NCBI GenBank assembly: GCA_001953115.1
Contig: LSSL01005151.1
Coordinates: forward strand, 1-35,271
Origin: Smittium mucronatum
Taxonomy: Eukaryota > Kickxellomycota > Harpellomycetes > Harpellales > Legeriomycetaceae
DNA length: 35,271 nt
Direction of reading: 5' to 3'
The translations under genes and the position numbers were made by a program. The notes below the pieces were generated by a model. That model was not told the DNA's origin, made no database searches, and saw nothing but the letters and a program-made list of their open reading frames with translations. Positions 20,834-33,873 of this stretch are shown here, piece after piece. Position 1 is the stretch's first letter. Every line of letters starts with the position of its first letter.

Positions 20834-22182
20834 ATTGAGTGGGTACTTCGTAAAGGAAAGAGTTTTGCTATTCCTAATCCGAAGTGATGAAACTTAGTAA
20901 ATATTGATGTGAAATAGAGCATCAATAAATCAGTTAAATAATAAAAATTCAGTAAATTTTTTCCCAAAGTCCCTGTTAAATAGCGAAAATTCAGTTAAAA
21001 CGCTGAAAATTTGAAGGATATTTGGGATATTCGATTCCTGGAAAAAACTGACGGGCACCAGCAAAATTTCTATTAGGAAAAAGAAATGAGGTCCGAAAAT
21101 ACGGAATAATTTGAGACTTAGGAACTCGTATCTACTTCCACAATTTCATTAAAAAAAGTCTTTAATCCACAAATTCGAAAAGTTCAAATTTTTGTAAAAC
21201 GCTTAACACTTCAGAATCGCCTATCATTGTTTATTCTTTTGATTCGAAGTGCCAAAGTTCACCTATTATGGTGTGTGCTTATTTGAGAATTAACGCCATT
21301 GATTAATAAATATTAGATGAATCATTTCGCAGTTCTATTTGCCAAAAAACATATTTTTCGCGATGTTTTAAATATTTATTTATTTATTGACCAATAGTAT
21401 ATGTTTTAATTTTCATTATTAATTCCGCATATTATGGTAGCTGGCGAATTAATCAAGAGATAGTAAATAAAAACCACTAGTATTTTAATCACAATACATT
21501 TGTAAAAATCACGATAATTACTGCTTACTGCCAATACACGGATAAACTAAACCATTTCAGGCCTGGGACGCAGAAACGGCACCCATTTTTCGTCATTGGC
21601 AAAATAGGAATTGATCCAATTCCGCTTACAATCAAATAGATATCGAAGAAATGTACAAACCCACAAATAAGATGGCTAAATAAGTTTAGAGACCGAAAGG
21701 CACAAATCTCAACATTTCCCCTACATATTTTGGATTGACGTATGTGGACTGGGTAAATGCGCATTAAGATTTTATTTTCTCACCGTTGATTACCAGTGTC
21801 ACTCATCCATCCATTCTCGATTTCCAGAGCTCGATTCACGCGTATAAAGCAAGTCGCTACCTCGAACATAATTGCTTATAGTGTTGACCTATGCTAATTA
21901 TCACAATAAGTACCCGCCAATATTTTACTAGCTAAATTCACTGTGTAAATCAAAATCATCTCCTTTAGCAAGAATTGTTCTGTATATATGAAAGCTAAAC
22001 ACTAATATTTCATTGTAGAAATTAGCGGCCAATGAATTAATGATAAATTTCAGTGTGAAACTTTTGGATTTAAAATCTGCAAGTCGATAATTAAATAAGA
22101 CGATAAAAAAATATTCTAGCTGCAGCTTATTTTTAAACTCTGCTCTCCTTCCCCCCTTATTAATCATCATTTTTTTCTTAAA
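20834..22182. promoter_or_regulatory. Divergent intergenic region of MED13 and the 178-aa gene
   Basis: About 1.35 kb between two divergent start codons, so both promoters should lie here. No TATA element or binding-site cluster stands out. The part around 21500-21860 is less AT-rich and carries a 79-codon minus-strand frame (21525-21764) that I do not recognise and do not call a gene; it could be decayed coding material. Confidence 0.4.
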
Positions 22183-23371
22183 ATGAACCCCATTTCTATA
22201 TTATCAAGAATTCACAGTTTAGAATCAAAAACTGACCTCATCTACTCTGATCCCAAGCTTAGAGACGTATATATGAGTAAATTTTTGTCGGAAGCCAAAG
22301 ATCTTTTTAATGCCAACAAGAATTCCAATGGCGAGGAACAAGAAAATTGGCCAGAAATAGTATTACATTTTAAAAATCGTCTTCAAGATTTGAATATCGC
22401 TCATCTGGCTCTCTTTGTCCGCGTAGAACCTGATTACTATTCTTGGGATCTATCTATTAGAGCGTAAGCCAAAATTTTCAAGAAAAAAATGTGAATTTAA
22501 AAACAAGGAATTGGTTCTTGTGATCTTCTTTAGCCTCAGAGTATTGTCACCAACTAAATATCATATGTGCAAATGTGTAATTATGGAAAATACCAGATGG
22601 AAAAGCGAATTCGAATTAGGTTAAATTTAAAATACTCTGTGTTTGCTATACTATTTGTTTCAACAATTAAAATTCTTTCCTGGATATATTAGATGATAAG
22701 AATTATAAAATCGTATGCATTATTACTCAGGTATCAAAGATAATATTGGGATTTTTTGCTATAATATTTTTTTATATCTTTTTGAACCTCTTTTTTTATA
22801 CGCTAGTATGTTAGTCCTATAGATACTACTATGTTAGCTGACTTTATGCGAGGTTTTAAAACTCCTTCAAGATCTCGTTCTGATTTTAACTTCAGGTTGG
22901 CTAAAGAATCTGTAAATATTTTCTACTATCTTCTGTACATATTTTTTAGATATTGATCTACTTATTTTTCAATGTACTTCTTAGACATCCTTGGCTCTTA
23001 CAGGCTACGAAAAAAATGCTGTTTCCGTTTTTGGTATTTTATTTTACCCCTCTCATTCTTGTTTATTTTAAGTTTTTAAGTACCAACCTTAAATGATAAT
23101 ATTAGGATTTAAGCATGATATCCCTGTCATTATGTCGGATGAAATAATTCGATTGGAGGTAAAAGATTTGTTTATTTAGTAAAATTGTCTTAGTATTATC
23201 TCTTTTTTAAAATGGCCTAATCTTTTTTTTTTATGAAAAAATTTCCAGCCCCCAGTAATTGTTCTTGGAGGCGGCCACAAGGATTGGAAAATCACAATCC
23301 CAATACAAACTGTATTAGAGACTAGTGGGTGTTTAGTTGCCGACATTTCCAAAAAGAAGAAATCGCTATAG
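22183..23371 (+). CDS. Unrecognised 178-aa protein, four exons
   Basis: I do not recognise this protein. Exons read as 22183-22463, 22540-22619, 23106-23158 and 23249-23371, all with GT-AG introns (76, 486 and 90 nt). The phases agree at each junction (GC|A, G|GA, phase 0) and the frame is continuous to TAG. The N-terminal half is helical-looking and charged (ESKTDLIYSDPKLRDVYMSK, then LQDLNIAHLALFVRVEP). The C-terminal half carries the distinctive blocks HMCKCVIMENTRW, DIPVIMSDEII and PPVIVLGGGHKDWKITIP, and ends with TSGCLVADI and a Lys-rich tail. No signal peptide or membrane span is visible. The second half has the density of Gly, Trp and Cys typical of a folded conserved domain. The AG at 22538-22539 was chosen over the one at 22532-22533 because only it keeps the frame open. 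It diverges from MED13. Confidence 0.75.
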
Positions 23372-26330
23372 AAACAAAAATATTTAGTATTTAAGATAAG
23401 AACCTATTCAAATAACTTTGTATCCTCCTGCTGATCTTACATAGCTAATTTTAATCTAACCATCTTGATTAAATTTTTTCAATTTTGTTAAATCCTATCT
23501 AATGTTATTACGGAAAACTTCGAATATCTCACATTATTGCTTTTTATGGACACCTTAGACGCTTATTAAATCATTATTTTTTTGGATTTCTAGAATTTTT
23601 CTACTGATTGATATTTTTCAGAAATCTCTCGTTTTATCAAAAAAAAAATTGGGATTTTTGAATTTCATTGTTAGGAAAATACCTGTCTCATCCTTTTTTA
23701 ATCCTTTTGAGAAGAAAATATATTTTTACTCATACTTTTAGAAATTTATCAACTGTGTTTGGTCGCATTATAGAAATAGCCTAATTTGGGATTGAATTCA
23801 ATTTAATTATAAATATAGGCTTATGATTGTTGTAATTTATATCTTTTTTGAACCATTAGTTTCAAAAAAATCAGTACATCGAAAATATTCAAACTAAGAC
23901 TATTTGAGATTGATTTAATTATTTCGTTTTTTTGTGAAATAATTCAATGGAAATTAATAAATTCCCTATTAAAGAAATAAATAAATAGGTTAATTTAAAT
24001 GTAAAAGCATTTTTTTTTTTATTATCTTAGCTGAAAAAAAATATTAATTTTATTTCTATCATAGCGCTATAATAATTTATACCCGTCTTTATTTAAAATA
24101 GCCACATAAATAGGCACTTTTTCACCTAATTCATCATATTCGTCAAGTTTTAAAATGGTTATACTAAATTGGTATTTTTTTTTCTGAATTTTATTTTGAC
24201 CAATTATAAAATGTGAAAAAATATTATAAAATATTAACCTTGGCAATTTCTCCACATGTTTACAAAAAACTCATTTATAATATCTTCACTTTGTACGAAA
24301 TTTCACCAATACCCGTAACATTACAATAAAGGTTAAAAGTATTTTTACACAAAAACATGCAGATAAAAATAATTTTCCAATATAAATTCTTTAATATTAC
24401 TTAGTTGTGCACAAAACAGATTGAATTTTTGGCCAATTATTTATACGAAAAATTGCGCTTCAGCTTACAAGATTAGACAGCTTAGACAAAATATGCACTC
24501 ATACACAAACTATCTTTTTTGACCAATATAAATTTTAAATATTACTTTTTCATACACAAAAAATAATAGCTCTTATAATTTGACGGTTTTGTTTACGTTG
24601 ATTAAATTTTAGGATTTGTACTATTACAATGATAAAGCATCGGTGCGTTTAAATTTACATCATCTGCAACATAACTTTGAAGAATTTCAATCAAAGAAAT
24701 ATTTTATTCATAAAAAAATAGCAAAAACGAAAGTCGATTGGAAATCTATTGATAATTTTCAAATATATAGATCGGAAGGCATCATTGGAACATGGATAAT
24801 AAGATATATCAGGATTCCTAATAGCTACTTTCAAACAATATACAACTGTAGAAAAAGCTCAATGCGAGTTTCACAGCTAGAATAAGGCTTGAATCCTTAA
24901 ATGATACTACTTCTTTTTATTAAGGTTCATATAGGCACTCAGAAGATTGTAAAAAGATAAAACTGACACTTGCTTATAAGAAATTTTTTTTATACTTTTA
25001 TACAATTTTATGCAAAAAGTGATGGGATTTACAAAAAAAGGCTGAAAAAAAGAAGTAATAAAACTATTTCGTGGGAAATTTTCAATATTTTTTCAAATAA
25101 AAGTCTATATAAATGTGAAAATGACAATAGAAAAATGACAATAAAGATTTAGAAGTGTTCATAAAAAGTATATAAATATGAGAAACATTCACCTTGTATA
25201 AGCTTTTATAATATAAAAAAAAAGTACTTTATCAATTAAAGGGATTTTTTTGTTTTTTTTGTCTTTTCATTTTATTATTATTTTAAAACTTTTCAAGATG
25301 ATGTCAAAATTATATCAAATTCAGATAATCTTGTTATAAAATGCTTAAAAATCAAAAATATCTATATCGATGCCATATACTGGCTACTTGATATCGGATA
25401 TTCTATTTTGGTGGTTGGTATCGCCAATTTTACTTAGAAAATTAACATATTAGTATAAATATAGTCTAGAATTAAGATAAGAAAAGTTAATTTTGGATTT
25501 TCAATGCAATTAAAGAATAATCTTTCTTTTTTGGTTTTTTTTTTATCCTAAATACTTTATACAGTACTTGGCTTCTCAAATAAAAAAAATTTGTTTTCGT
25601 GCTTAATCCAAAAAGAAAAATTCAAAAGATATTTAGATCTTTTCTTGATTTTTTTAAGAAAATATTTAATAGTCAATAAACTTTCTATATATATCAAATT
25701 CCTGAAAATATTTCGAAAATAATTTTGTAAAATAAATTCTCAACGATATTAAGGTACATATTTATTTGGATCTAGTAAAAAATAATTTTTATAAAGACGT
25801 AAACCTACTATAAAACCCCGTATCTAAGCAGGAAAAATCACAAAACAAAGGGATTTATAAAAATAAGAAAGGATATATTTGGTAAATTAGGTTTTGATTT
25901 TAATTTCAAAAAGCTGGTATAAGATATGTATAGTATTATTAGATAATAAGAAGAAATATATTGGCATAAATTTTGGAATCATCGTGATGCAAATTAAATT
26001 ATATGCTCCAATGAAAAAAATGCTTAGACTTCACTAGCGCCTACCTAGAGAAAGGATTTTACAATAATTCCCTTTAGTGAATGAGGATAACTGATCGCAT
26101 AATTGGTTATAAATAACTAAAATTAAATGAATAATGAATAATTTGAAATATATTTTCTACGACTTTTTCGATCAATTAAATCACTGAAATCGTAAAAATA
26201 TTTAATAATTGATAACTTTTTGTAAATAGTCAATATTAATTTTTTATACCCAAAGCCTCATAGGGAAAAAACTAAGATATAATTGAAAATCATATCCTTG
26301 AGCAAATAAAAAATTTATTTCCTAGTACAC
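23372..26330. other. AT-rich gene-poor region
   Basis: Nearly 3 kb of AT-rich DNA downstream of the 178-aa gene. The only protein-like stretch is the relic at 24605-25152. Other open frames here are short and low-complexity and follow from A/T runs. I see no RNA gene or clear repeat. Confidence 0.5.
24605..25152 (+). pseudogene. Decayed coding fragment in AT-rich DNA
   Basis: An open stretch follows an acceptor-like ATTTTAG (ending 24613) and runs to TAA near 24885. It has a less biased, protein-like translation (for example KTKVDWKSIDNFQIYRSEG and IIGTWIIRYIRIPNS). Further open pieces in other frames continue to 25152, including YRHSEDCKKIKLTL around 24930-24970 and a second open piece from 24970. 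Several open pieces in shifting frames suggest a disrupted gene, perhaps a transposase-like protein, but no diagnostic motif is complete. Confidence 0.28.
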
Positions 26331-26658
26331 TTTTTTTATTTAATCTGGAAAAAAGTGGTGCCAGAAAAAAAAGGTGGATTTAATTTGGAAAAAATTAAAG
26401 CAAATGAAAAATAAGTAAAAATAAATTCAAAAAATGTGAATGAAATTTGGTAGTAGCTATCCAATTAAAATGGAAAATTACGAAAAAAAGAAAATCTAAA
26501 TTCAAAAAAAGTGAACCGGATTCGGTTAGAATTTAAAATTCTTTTTAATTTTAATTCTATTATTTTTATTTTGAGATAAAAAAAAAAATATTTGTGAGCT
26601 TATTGTCCAATTCATATTTCCATTATAGGAATGTGTGTAATAATTTTTTAAATGCTAC
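26331..26658 (+). repeat. Inverted repeat arm A, block 1
   Basis: This 328-bp segment matches the reverse complement of 28892-29220 with only scattered differences. Shared blocks include TAATCTGGAAAAAAGTGGTG, TTTGGTAGTAGCTATCC and GTGAGCTTATTGTCCAATTC. The match fades after AAATGCTAC at the inner end and before the T-run at the outer end. Confidence 0.9.
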
Positions 26659-26705
26659 ATTTATAAATCGGTAATTCCTTTAATATAAAAAAATCAGCAA
26701 TAAGG

Positions 26706-27106
26706 CTTTTAATTGGACGCACTAAACAAATTTTGATGAAAAAATTAATTATTAAAAAGATAAATGTGTATATACCTGTTTTTATTCATTTATCTAAATG
26801 TTTGGCCATTATAAATTGGCTTTCTGGGAATTTTTTTTCTAGATAAGTAGGTTTTTTTAGGCCTATCCACCAATTTCAGGATTCCTGAAATTATTATACA
26901 AACAGGTGTAAGATTCCTTTTTAAGTGTCACACTACCTATTTCAGAAAATATTCTTTACTTTAAATAACTTAAATAACTTAAAAAAATACAGAAAACTCT
27001 TTTTAAAGCGACACCAATCAAACCACAGTTAGAACAAAATAATTAAATTTAGGTGACACTAAGAATATTAGGAAGATTAAAATCATTTTAATTTTCTCTA
27101 AGCTGG
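26706..27106. other. Extra segment in inverted repeat arm A
   Basis: About 400 bp present between the two homologous blocks of arm A but absent from arm B, where the flanking matches are only about 70-110 bp apart. It lies between AGCAATAAGG and GGTCTAAAAAAT. It may be an insertion in arm A or a deletion in arm B. No open frame or terminal repeat is evident. Confidence 0.5.
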
Positions 27107-27300
27107 TCTAAAAAATAAATTTTGATTTTTAATTGTTTTAATTTTTTTATCACGAAAATTCGTTTCTAAATTGAATTATTTGAAATCAATCCAGATTTCG
27201 GTGAGAAAAGAAATAATGTTCTGATAAATTAACGATTTTCTGAGGATCAAATTGGACAATTTTATGTAAAATGATACTTTTAATATCACATTTTGTTTTA
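27107..27300 (+). repeat. Inverted repeat arm A, block 2
   Basis: Matches the reverse complement of about 28631-28822 at lower identity than block 1. Shared stretches include GAAAATTCGTTTCT, ATTATTTGAAATCAAT and TTTTATGTAAA-AATACTTT. It shows that the inverted duplication extends well beyond block 1. Confidence 0.75.
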
Positions 27301-28630
27301 ATAATGTTGAAACTTCTATAGATTTTTTTTTTTTTTTGGAATGATACTTTTTCCTGAAAAATTCAGTCTTTAAAAGAATACACCGAATTAAAAAAAAAAT
27401 CATGGAATTAAAAATTTACTTAGTGAAACAAGAATTTAAAAAAAATCGAGAAGGAATATGAATATGATCTGAATTTCATATACTTTAGATGAATCACATC
27501 AGAAAATATGATTACACAAGAGCTCTAAACTTTCTGTACATTTTTGGAGAAACAGCTCCTATTTATTCTTGAATAGTTGGTTTTATAGTCCTGATTTCCA
27601 TCTCGACTTTATTTTATTTACAAAATTTGTCACCAGAATGAAGTATTTTAATTTTTCAAAACACTAATTTTTTCTATTCTGGACTTCAAAAAACTCTATC
27701 TATTTTTTATTTGTTTTAGCATCGAAAATTATGGCCCAAGATAAAGTAATATAATAACATCATATATATCGGTTAAATATCATATTATTCCATGAAATTT
27801 TGCTTTATCAGAAAAAATTACTATCTCGTGTTGGAATATCCCAATTTATAAGTTTTCTTTAAACAATTTGTCTACTCATAAGTTATAAATATTTGGTGTG
27901 TAAATTTTTCTTATCATTTTGAAATTTAGTGCCATAATAGAAAAATTTCTCAAATAATAATTATATTAGGATTTCTCGATAACGAAAATTTAACATCATC
28001 CCTTTAAACTACCCAAGATTTTTCCATAGTTACCCTAATCAGTAAATTGGAGTCACTATTTTCATTAAAAAAGAAGATCTTTTCAGAGCTAGAGTAGTCA
28101 AAAAAAAATATTTATGTAGTATATTTTCTTTCCCTTATTTATCCGAGATTTAGCCTTCATTTTTTCGAAATCAATACCCTTAACAATAAAAATTCTGGAA
28201 AAAAATTTTTTATTCTAATTTTCTTTGTACAAAATTTCAATTTTCACTTCAAAAAAATTAATTTTGGAAACCCCTTGAGATTATATAATGATTTTCCTTC
28301 AATTTTTGGTCGTGAATTCCAAGTTCAATCTTTTATCTTGCGAAAATATCTTTGATAGTGTTATTTTTGGGGAATATATTTACAGATTTAATATATTTTT
28401 ATGCTGTAGAAATGGATGTGCTATGTGCAGAAATAATTATGTAGAATAAATTTCCGTTTTGTATGTATTTTATCAATACCTATTTTATAAAAAAAAGATT
28501 AGTTCTGTGAATAGTCACTTGTAATGGTATATTTACTATTCCAATACAATTATTCAAAGTATTTATTAACATATTTTATAAAAACTTCCTATTTAAGGAA
28601 TTTTTATAAATACCTTTGCTTTATTTACGT
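27301..28630. other. Core between the inverted arms
   Basis: About 1.33 kb of AT-rich DNA lying between the inverted arms. No open frame above about 60 codons that looks like protein, no RNA gene and no internal repeat were seen. Confidence 0.5.
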
Positions 28631-28822
28631 CCAAAAATAAATTTTGATATTAAAGTATTAGTTTACATAAACTAGTGTAATTTCAATCTCAAAAGAATTT
28701 ACCTTATTAGAAGTATGTTTCATTTCACTTTCAAATCGGAATTGATTTCAAATAATAGAATTCAGAAACGAATTTTCCGATAATAAAATAATAAAATTAC
28801 AAATAAAATTTTCTTTTTAGAT
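28631..28822 (-). repeat. Inverted repeat arm B, block 2
   Basis: Reverse-complement partner of 27107-27300. The order of blocks 1 and 2 is mirrored across the core, which shows a single larger inverted duplication rather than unrelated repeats. Confidence 0.75.
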
Positions 28823-28891
28823 CAGACTTATTCCCAATTTTTTTTAGTTAATGAATTAAAGATCAATAAATTTATTATTTTACGCGAATTT

Positions 28892-29220
28892 GTAGCATTT
28901 AAAAAATTATTAAACACATTCCTATAATGTAAATATGAATTGGACAATAAGCTCACAAATATTTTTTGTTTATCTCAAAATAAAAACAATATAATTAAAA
29001 TTAAAAACAATTTTAAATTCTAACCAAATACGGTTCATTTTTTTTGAATTTAGATTTTCTTTTTTTCGTAATTTTCCATTTTAATTGGATAGCTACTACC
29101 AAATTTCATTCAAATTTTTCGAATTTATTTTTACTTATTTTTAATTTGCTTTTATTTTTTCCAAATTTAATTCACATTTTTTTTCTGGCACCACTTTTTT
29201 CCAGATTACATAAAAAAAGT
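28892..29220 (-). repeat. Inverted repeat arm B, block 1
   Basis: Reverse-complement partner of 26331-26658, 329 bp, nearly the same length with few indels. The 70-codon plus-strand frame at 29044-29256 inside it is low-complexity Phe/Leu/Asn and is not conserved as coding in arm A. Confidence 0.9.
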
Positions 29221-32200
29221 TATATGTCAATTAATTCAAAAAACGAAACCCTCTGACGAAAATTCTTATCATCTAACAGAACCAATACCGAGATTCATTT
29301 TATTTTATATTATCAATGAGAACCAAATTTTTCTAATTTAGAGATATTGTATGGCTTATATTTAAGGAATTTTTTAAGGTAAAAGACCTAATCAGCTTTA
29401 AAAAACAACTTAATACCGATTAAAGGAGTATTGAATAGATCGGAAAAAAAATTGACTGATTTTTTTTTAATAGGATAAAAAATGCTAAGAAAAATAAACT
29501 GTTCTATAATAAAAACTCCATGTTCCTCCGTAGAGTTTTTAGTAAAGGCTTTTTTAAAAAATATCTATTCAGTAACAATAAGTAGTGCCTTTTATAATTT
29601 GAAAAGAAATTTTTAAATATATTCTTTTCGTAGTACTTACAATAAAAAAAAAGATCAATAAGAATAAATAAGCACAAGCGTATGTTTTCGGAGTTATAAA
29701 AGATGGAATATATTTATTTTTCCAAATGTTGTTGTGAAAAATGCCTTCATTTCTCAAATATCTTTAAAATAGGCAAAAAAATGTTCAAATGAATCTTTTT
29801 TTTTTTTCGAATATTCCGTGCAGGCTCCATTATAATAACTGCATAAAAAATAATTTCTATTATATTTACGTATATTTATGTTTTGATTGATTTACAGATT
29901 AGTTTTTTTGGTTTTTGTATCCATACATGATGCGATTTTCCCCCCCATAGATTTAATAAATACATGCTGGTGATAATTTTTTTAGATTATATTATTTGAA
30001 AAAAGTGGAAGTTTGAAAAAAATGCAAAAATTATATTATCCAAAAACACACATAAAAGTTTTAATCACCAAAAGAACTGGTTTAATTATATTAATTTTAA
30101 CCAAAAAAATATTAATAGTTTTTTTTTATATACACTTAGGTGATTGATTAAATTGTCCGTTTAATACTTAGTTTGACTAATAATTTTTTTAATATCCTCC
30201 AAATAATAATAAATTCACTATTAGAAATAATCAAAAATTAAAAATTGAATATTTTATTTTGCCACATATTCCTATTTAATATTTAATTTTTATTCGATAT
30301 TTATTAATCTTTAACCCCAATTGTATTTATTCAATTCACCAATATTTTTGGATAATTGTAATAAAAATTATATGAATTATTTTTTATAATAAGTTCTGTT
30401 CTCTCAAAAGAAATTTTTCAAAGGTTTAAATCTTTAAAATAATCAATTATTAAAATTTTATCAAAAAAAAGACGGTGTATTTCTTGAACATTCTGAAATA
30501 TAAGGATTTTTTAAATTTTTTATAGATCATGTAATTAATTATTTAATAAAATAAATACAAATTTCACAACTACTTAATTTCTCTACCGCAAAAAAATATA
30601 CACAACAAATCAAAAATCACTGTCGCTTAAAAATATTAAAATTAAAAAAGTCATTTAAGATGGATAAAAAAATTAACAGAGAAATAATAGATCAGGAATT
30701 CATATAATTTTATTTACTTTTTAAGGACTGTAATAATATAATAAAAATTGTACGTATTTTTTCACCATAAATGGGATGAAAGCTAAATGAGTTTATTTTA
30801 AATAATTAGTTAAATCAAAAGATAAAAAGACTCAAATATTATTGTTATAAAAACACGCCAACTTTACAAATAAAACAAATATTAATACTATTATACATAT
30901 ATTCAGGAATCTAATACTAATAATACTAATAATACTACTAGATATACTAAAGATGCCGATATTTCTGTATTTACGAATACACGAGGACTCTTCTAAAAAA
31001 AATAACTCATTTATAACATCATACATCTCACGATAAAACTATTTATAGGAATTATAACAAAAATTTTAAATCATAATATTGTATTATCGCGTTAAATTAA
31101 TAGAAGCGCAGATTTTCATTATTATTTGATATAATTTTTTTAAAAAAAAATTAACGCAAAAAATAAAATAAGTGGATATTGAAAATGAGTTGCCATCCAT
31201 TATACAGTATTTAATAAAAAAATTGGCTTACTTTTTGTTTTATTTCTATGAAAACTCGCAAATAAAAATAATTTTCGTTATAGATAGAAAATTCATCATT
31301 ATTTTTTTGAGTATTAATCACAAAATCCATTTAAATCGTTTTTTTTTATATCGATCATACTTTTTTTCAAAATTTTCTAGCTCTTTTTTTTCTTTTGTGC
31401 AAGTATAATTTATTTTATTATCTTTTCCAATTTAAATAAAATTATTGTCTTTGATAAATTCTAATTTTTTTTATAATTAAGAAAAGTTATCAACATTTAT
31501 CACAATTTTTTCTTATTCTGCAAAAAAATACCAGCATAAAATTTAACTAATCCCATTAATATTTTTAGCTTTTATAGCACCTTCTACCCTTTATAGTTCC
31601 ATCATCATATATATTTTCCGCATATAAACTTTGTCATTTTTTTTTTTACATTTACATGAATCTTTTTTATAAAAAATTAATTAAATGTATATATTTTTTA
31701 GTTTAATCCATCCATTTGTTACGTTAATTGTCGAATTCGATTTTTTGGATTTTCTATTATTTGTATTTTACGAATTTTTTTCTTAAAAAAAGATAAAAAA
31801 ACACATATTTTAATATCTAGGCGATAAATTTTTTTGATTAAAATTGAATTGCAAAAAATAAAATTGGTTTTTGCGCAATTAAAAATCTCGCGAATATTAG
31901 ATTTGGATTGTCGGGGATTATCTACAAGCTGCTGCTATCCAAGTTGCATTTCAATAATTTATAGCATGACATATTCTTTCAGTTCTATATTTTAAATTGT
32001 TTCTTTGATAATTAATAGTGATTACTTTCTTTAATAAAATATAAATAAGTTAAATGAATGATATAATTTTTGAACAAGAGGACCAATATTTTTTCTTGAA
32101 GTTTTTTTGTGCATTTTAACAAATAAAAAATATTTTTTCGATCCATATTATTCATTTCAAATAAAAAATTATTATGCAGATCGATTTTATTATCATTTCT

Positions 32201-33873
32201 TAGATACTCCAATTTGTTAGAATTTTAAAGATATCCGTGTTGATTGATTTTAATTATATAAATGCCTTTTAAAAAAAATCCAATTGCGTTATCACTTTTT
32301 CTTTTTAATTTTTTTTATGAGCAGTTGAAATATTTTCATCTGTTCAATCATGGATAAAATAGTAATAAAAACCCCATTAAAATATTTTTAAAGATATTTG
32401 AATCGATTCCTCTATAGCTCATTCAAAGTGTCAGATTTTTTTTAAAAATATTCTTTGAATATTCAACTTAATTTAATGGATATTCTTTGAATTTATCTTA
32501 TTCAAACAAAAAATATAATACTAGCAATTTGTTATTAGACGATGATATTTTATATTAACTAATTATAAAAAGCACAGAATTGTTTATAATTGGGTCATTA
32601 TTTTGTAAAGAGAATCATTTTTTTTCAAAATGCCCTATTTTTTAATTTTTTTTATGGCCTATGGTGTTTAAAATGACTTTCAATTTTCTCTCAATGTTAT
32701 AATTAGTTTACTATTATTTGTATAATATTTTTCTGATCATTAATTTAGGCCAATTAAAATTTTAGTTGTAAAAATATAGATTTAAGGCTAAATTTTTGGT
32801 CTGGAAAGCGTTAATAATTATGTGTAGCTTCCTAGACTGTGACAAATTATCCTAGTTTAAAATTTAAACTTTTTTTATTCACAAAATTTAATATTTTAAT
32901 GAATAAAAAACAGGTTACTACAAACCAAGATTTTTTTCAAAATGAAATAAGAAATTTTTTGGGGAAAATAATTTTGTATAAAAAATAATAACCCAAATTC
33001 GGAACCAGAAATTTTTTTTAATGGCAGAATAAATAAAAATATGCCTTTTTTCCACCTACATTTTATAGTTGTATATTATCTTTAGAGCTATTTTTTTGTG
33101 GCTGTGAAAATTTTTCATAAATTTAGACCTTATTTTGTTTTTATTGAAAATTTTCAATGAAATATTTGTTAATAGATTCCTTAAATCGGATGATTTTGCT
33201 TATTTTTATATAAAAAAATTTAAGCTTATGAAAAATTTCACGAATCAGGACAATTTTTATTATAATTTATCATTATATAATATATCTCCGATTTTTTCCC
33301 CTTTATATAATTTAATCTATATTTATTGATTTACGGAAACAGTAATATGTTATTTTGGAGCAATTAGAGTATATTTTTGCTTAATTTGAAATTATATGGC
33401 TCTAACAGAATATATTATTATAGATATTTAATGATAGGTTCATTTTAAGAATGTTTAATTTAGATAAACCTGATACTCAGATATAAGATCCCGAATTAAA
33501 TTTGTTTGAAGTTGAAATATATACCAGATATAATTCTAAATTTGTACCAGATATCCCTGGTATTAAACAGGATAGCTAGTTTCTAATAAAAAAGATTGAA
33601 TATTTGATGATAATTATTACATATTCAAAAAAAAAAAAAGATTAATCTTATTCCGAATGCTTTTAACGTTTTAATATTTCAAGCATCATTATTAAATGAC
33701 GCTAAATGTGGTTTTCATTTGACAAGATAAATTTTTAAAACTTATAAATTGTAGAATAAATCATCAAATGTTACATGTTTATTGGATTTTTTCTTTTTAT
33801 CATTTCCTATATCATTTTAGACTTTAGAAATATTATTTTTTATTCCTTTATTTTTCAACACTTCATTTATTAA
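29221..33873. other. AT-rich gene desert
   Basis: About 4.65 kb of extremely AT-rich DNA. All open frames are short, low-complexity translations of A/T runs (Ile, Lys, Asn, Phe, Tyr). No RNA gene, repeat family or splice-bounded exon could be supported by eye. Confidence 0.55.

Noticed and set aside
21525..21764. 79-codon minus-strand frame between MED13 and the 178-aa gene
   Set aside because: The translation is hydrophobic and unrecognised, with no start or splice context. It could be decayed coding material but is not supportable as a gene.
27176..33329. Many 60-78 codon frames in the 3' gene desert
   Set aside because: All are Ile/Lys/Asn/Phe/Tyr-rich low-complexity translations expected from A/T runs, and the one inside an inverted arm is not preserved in the other arm.
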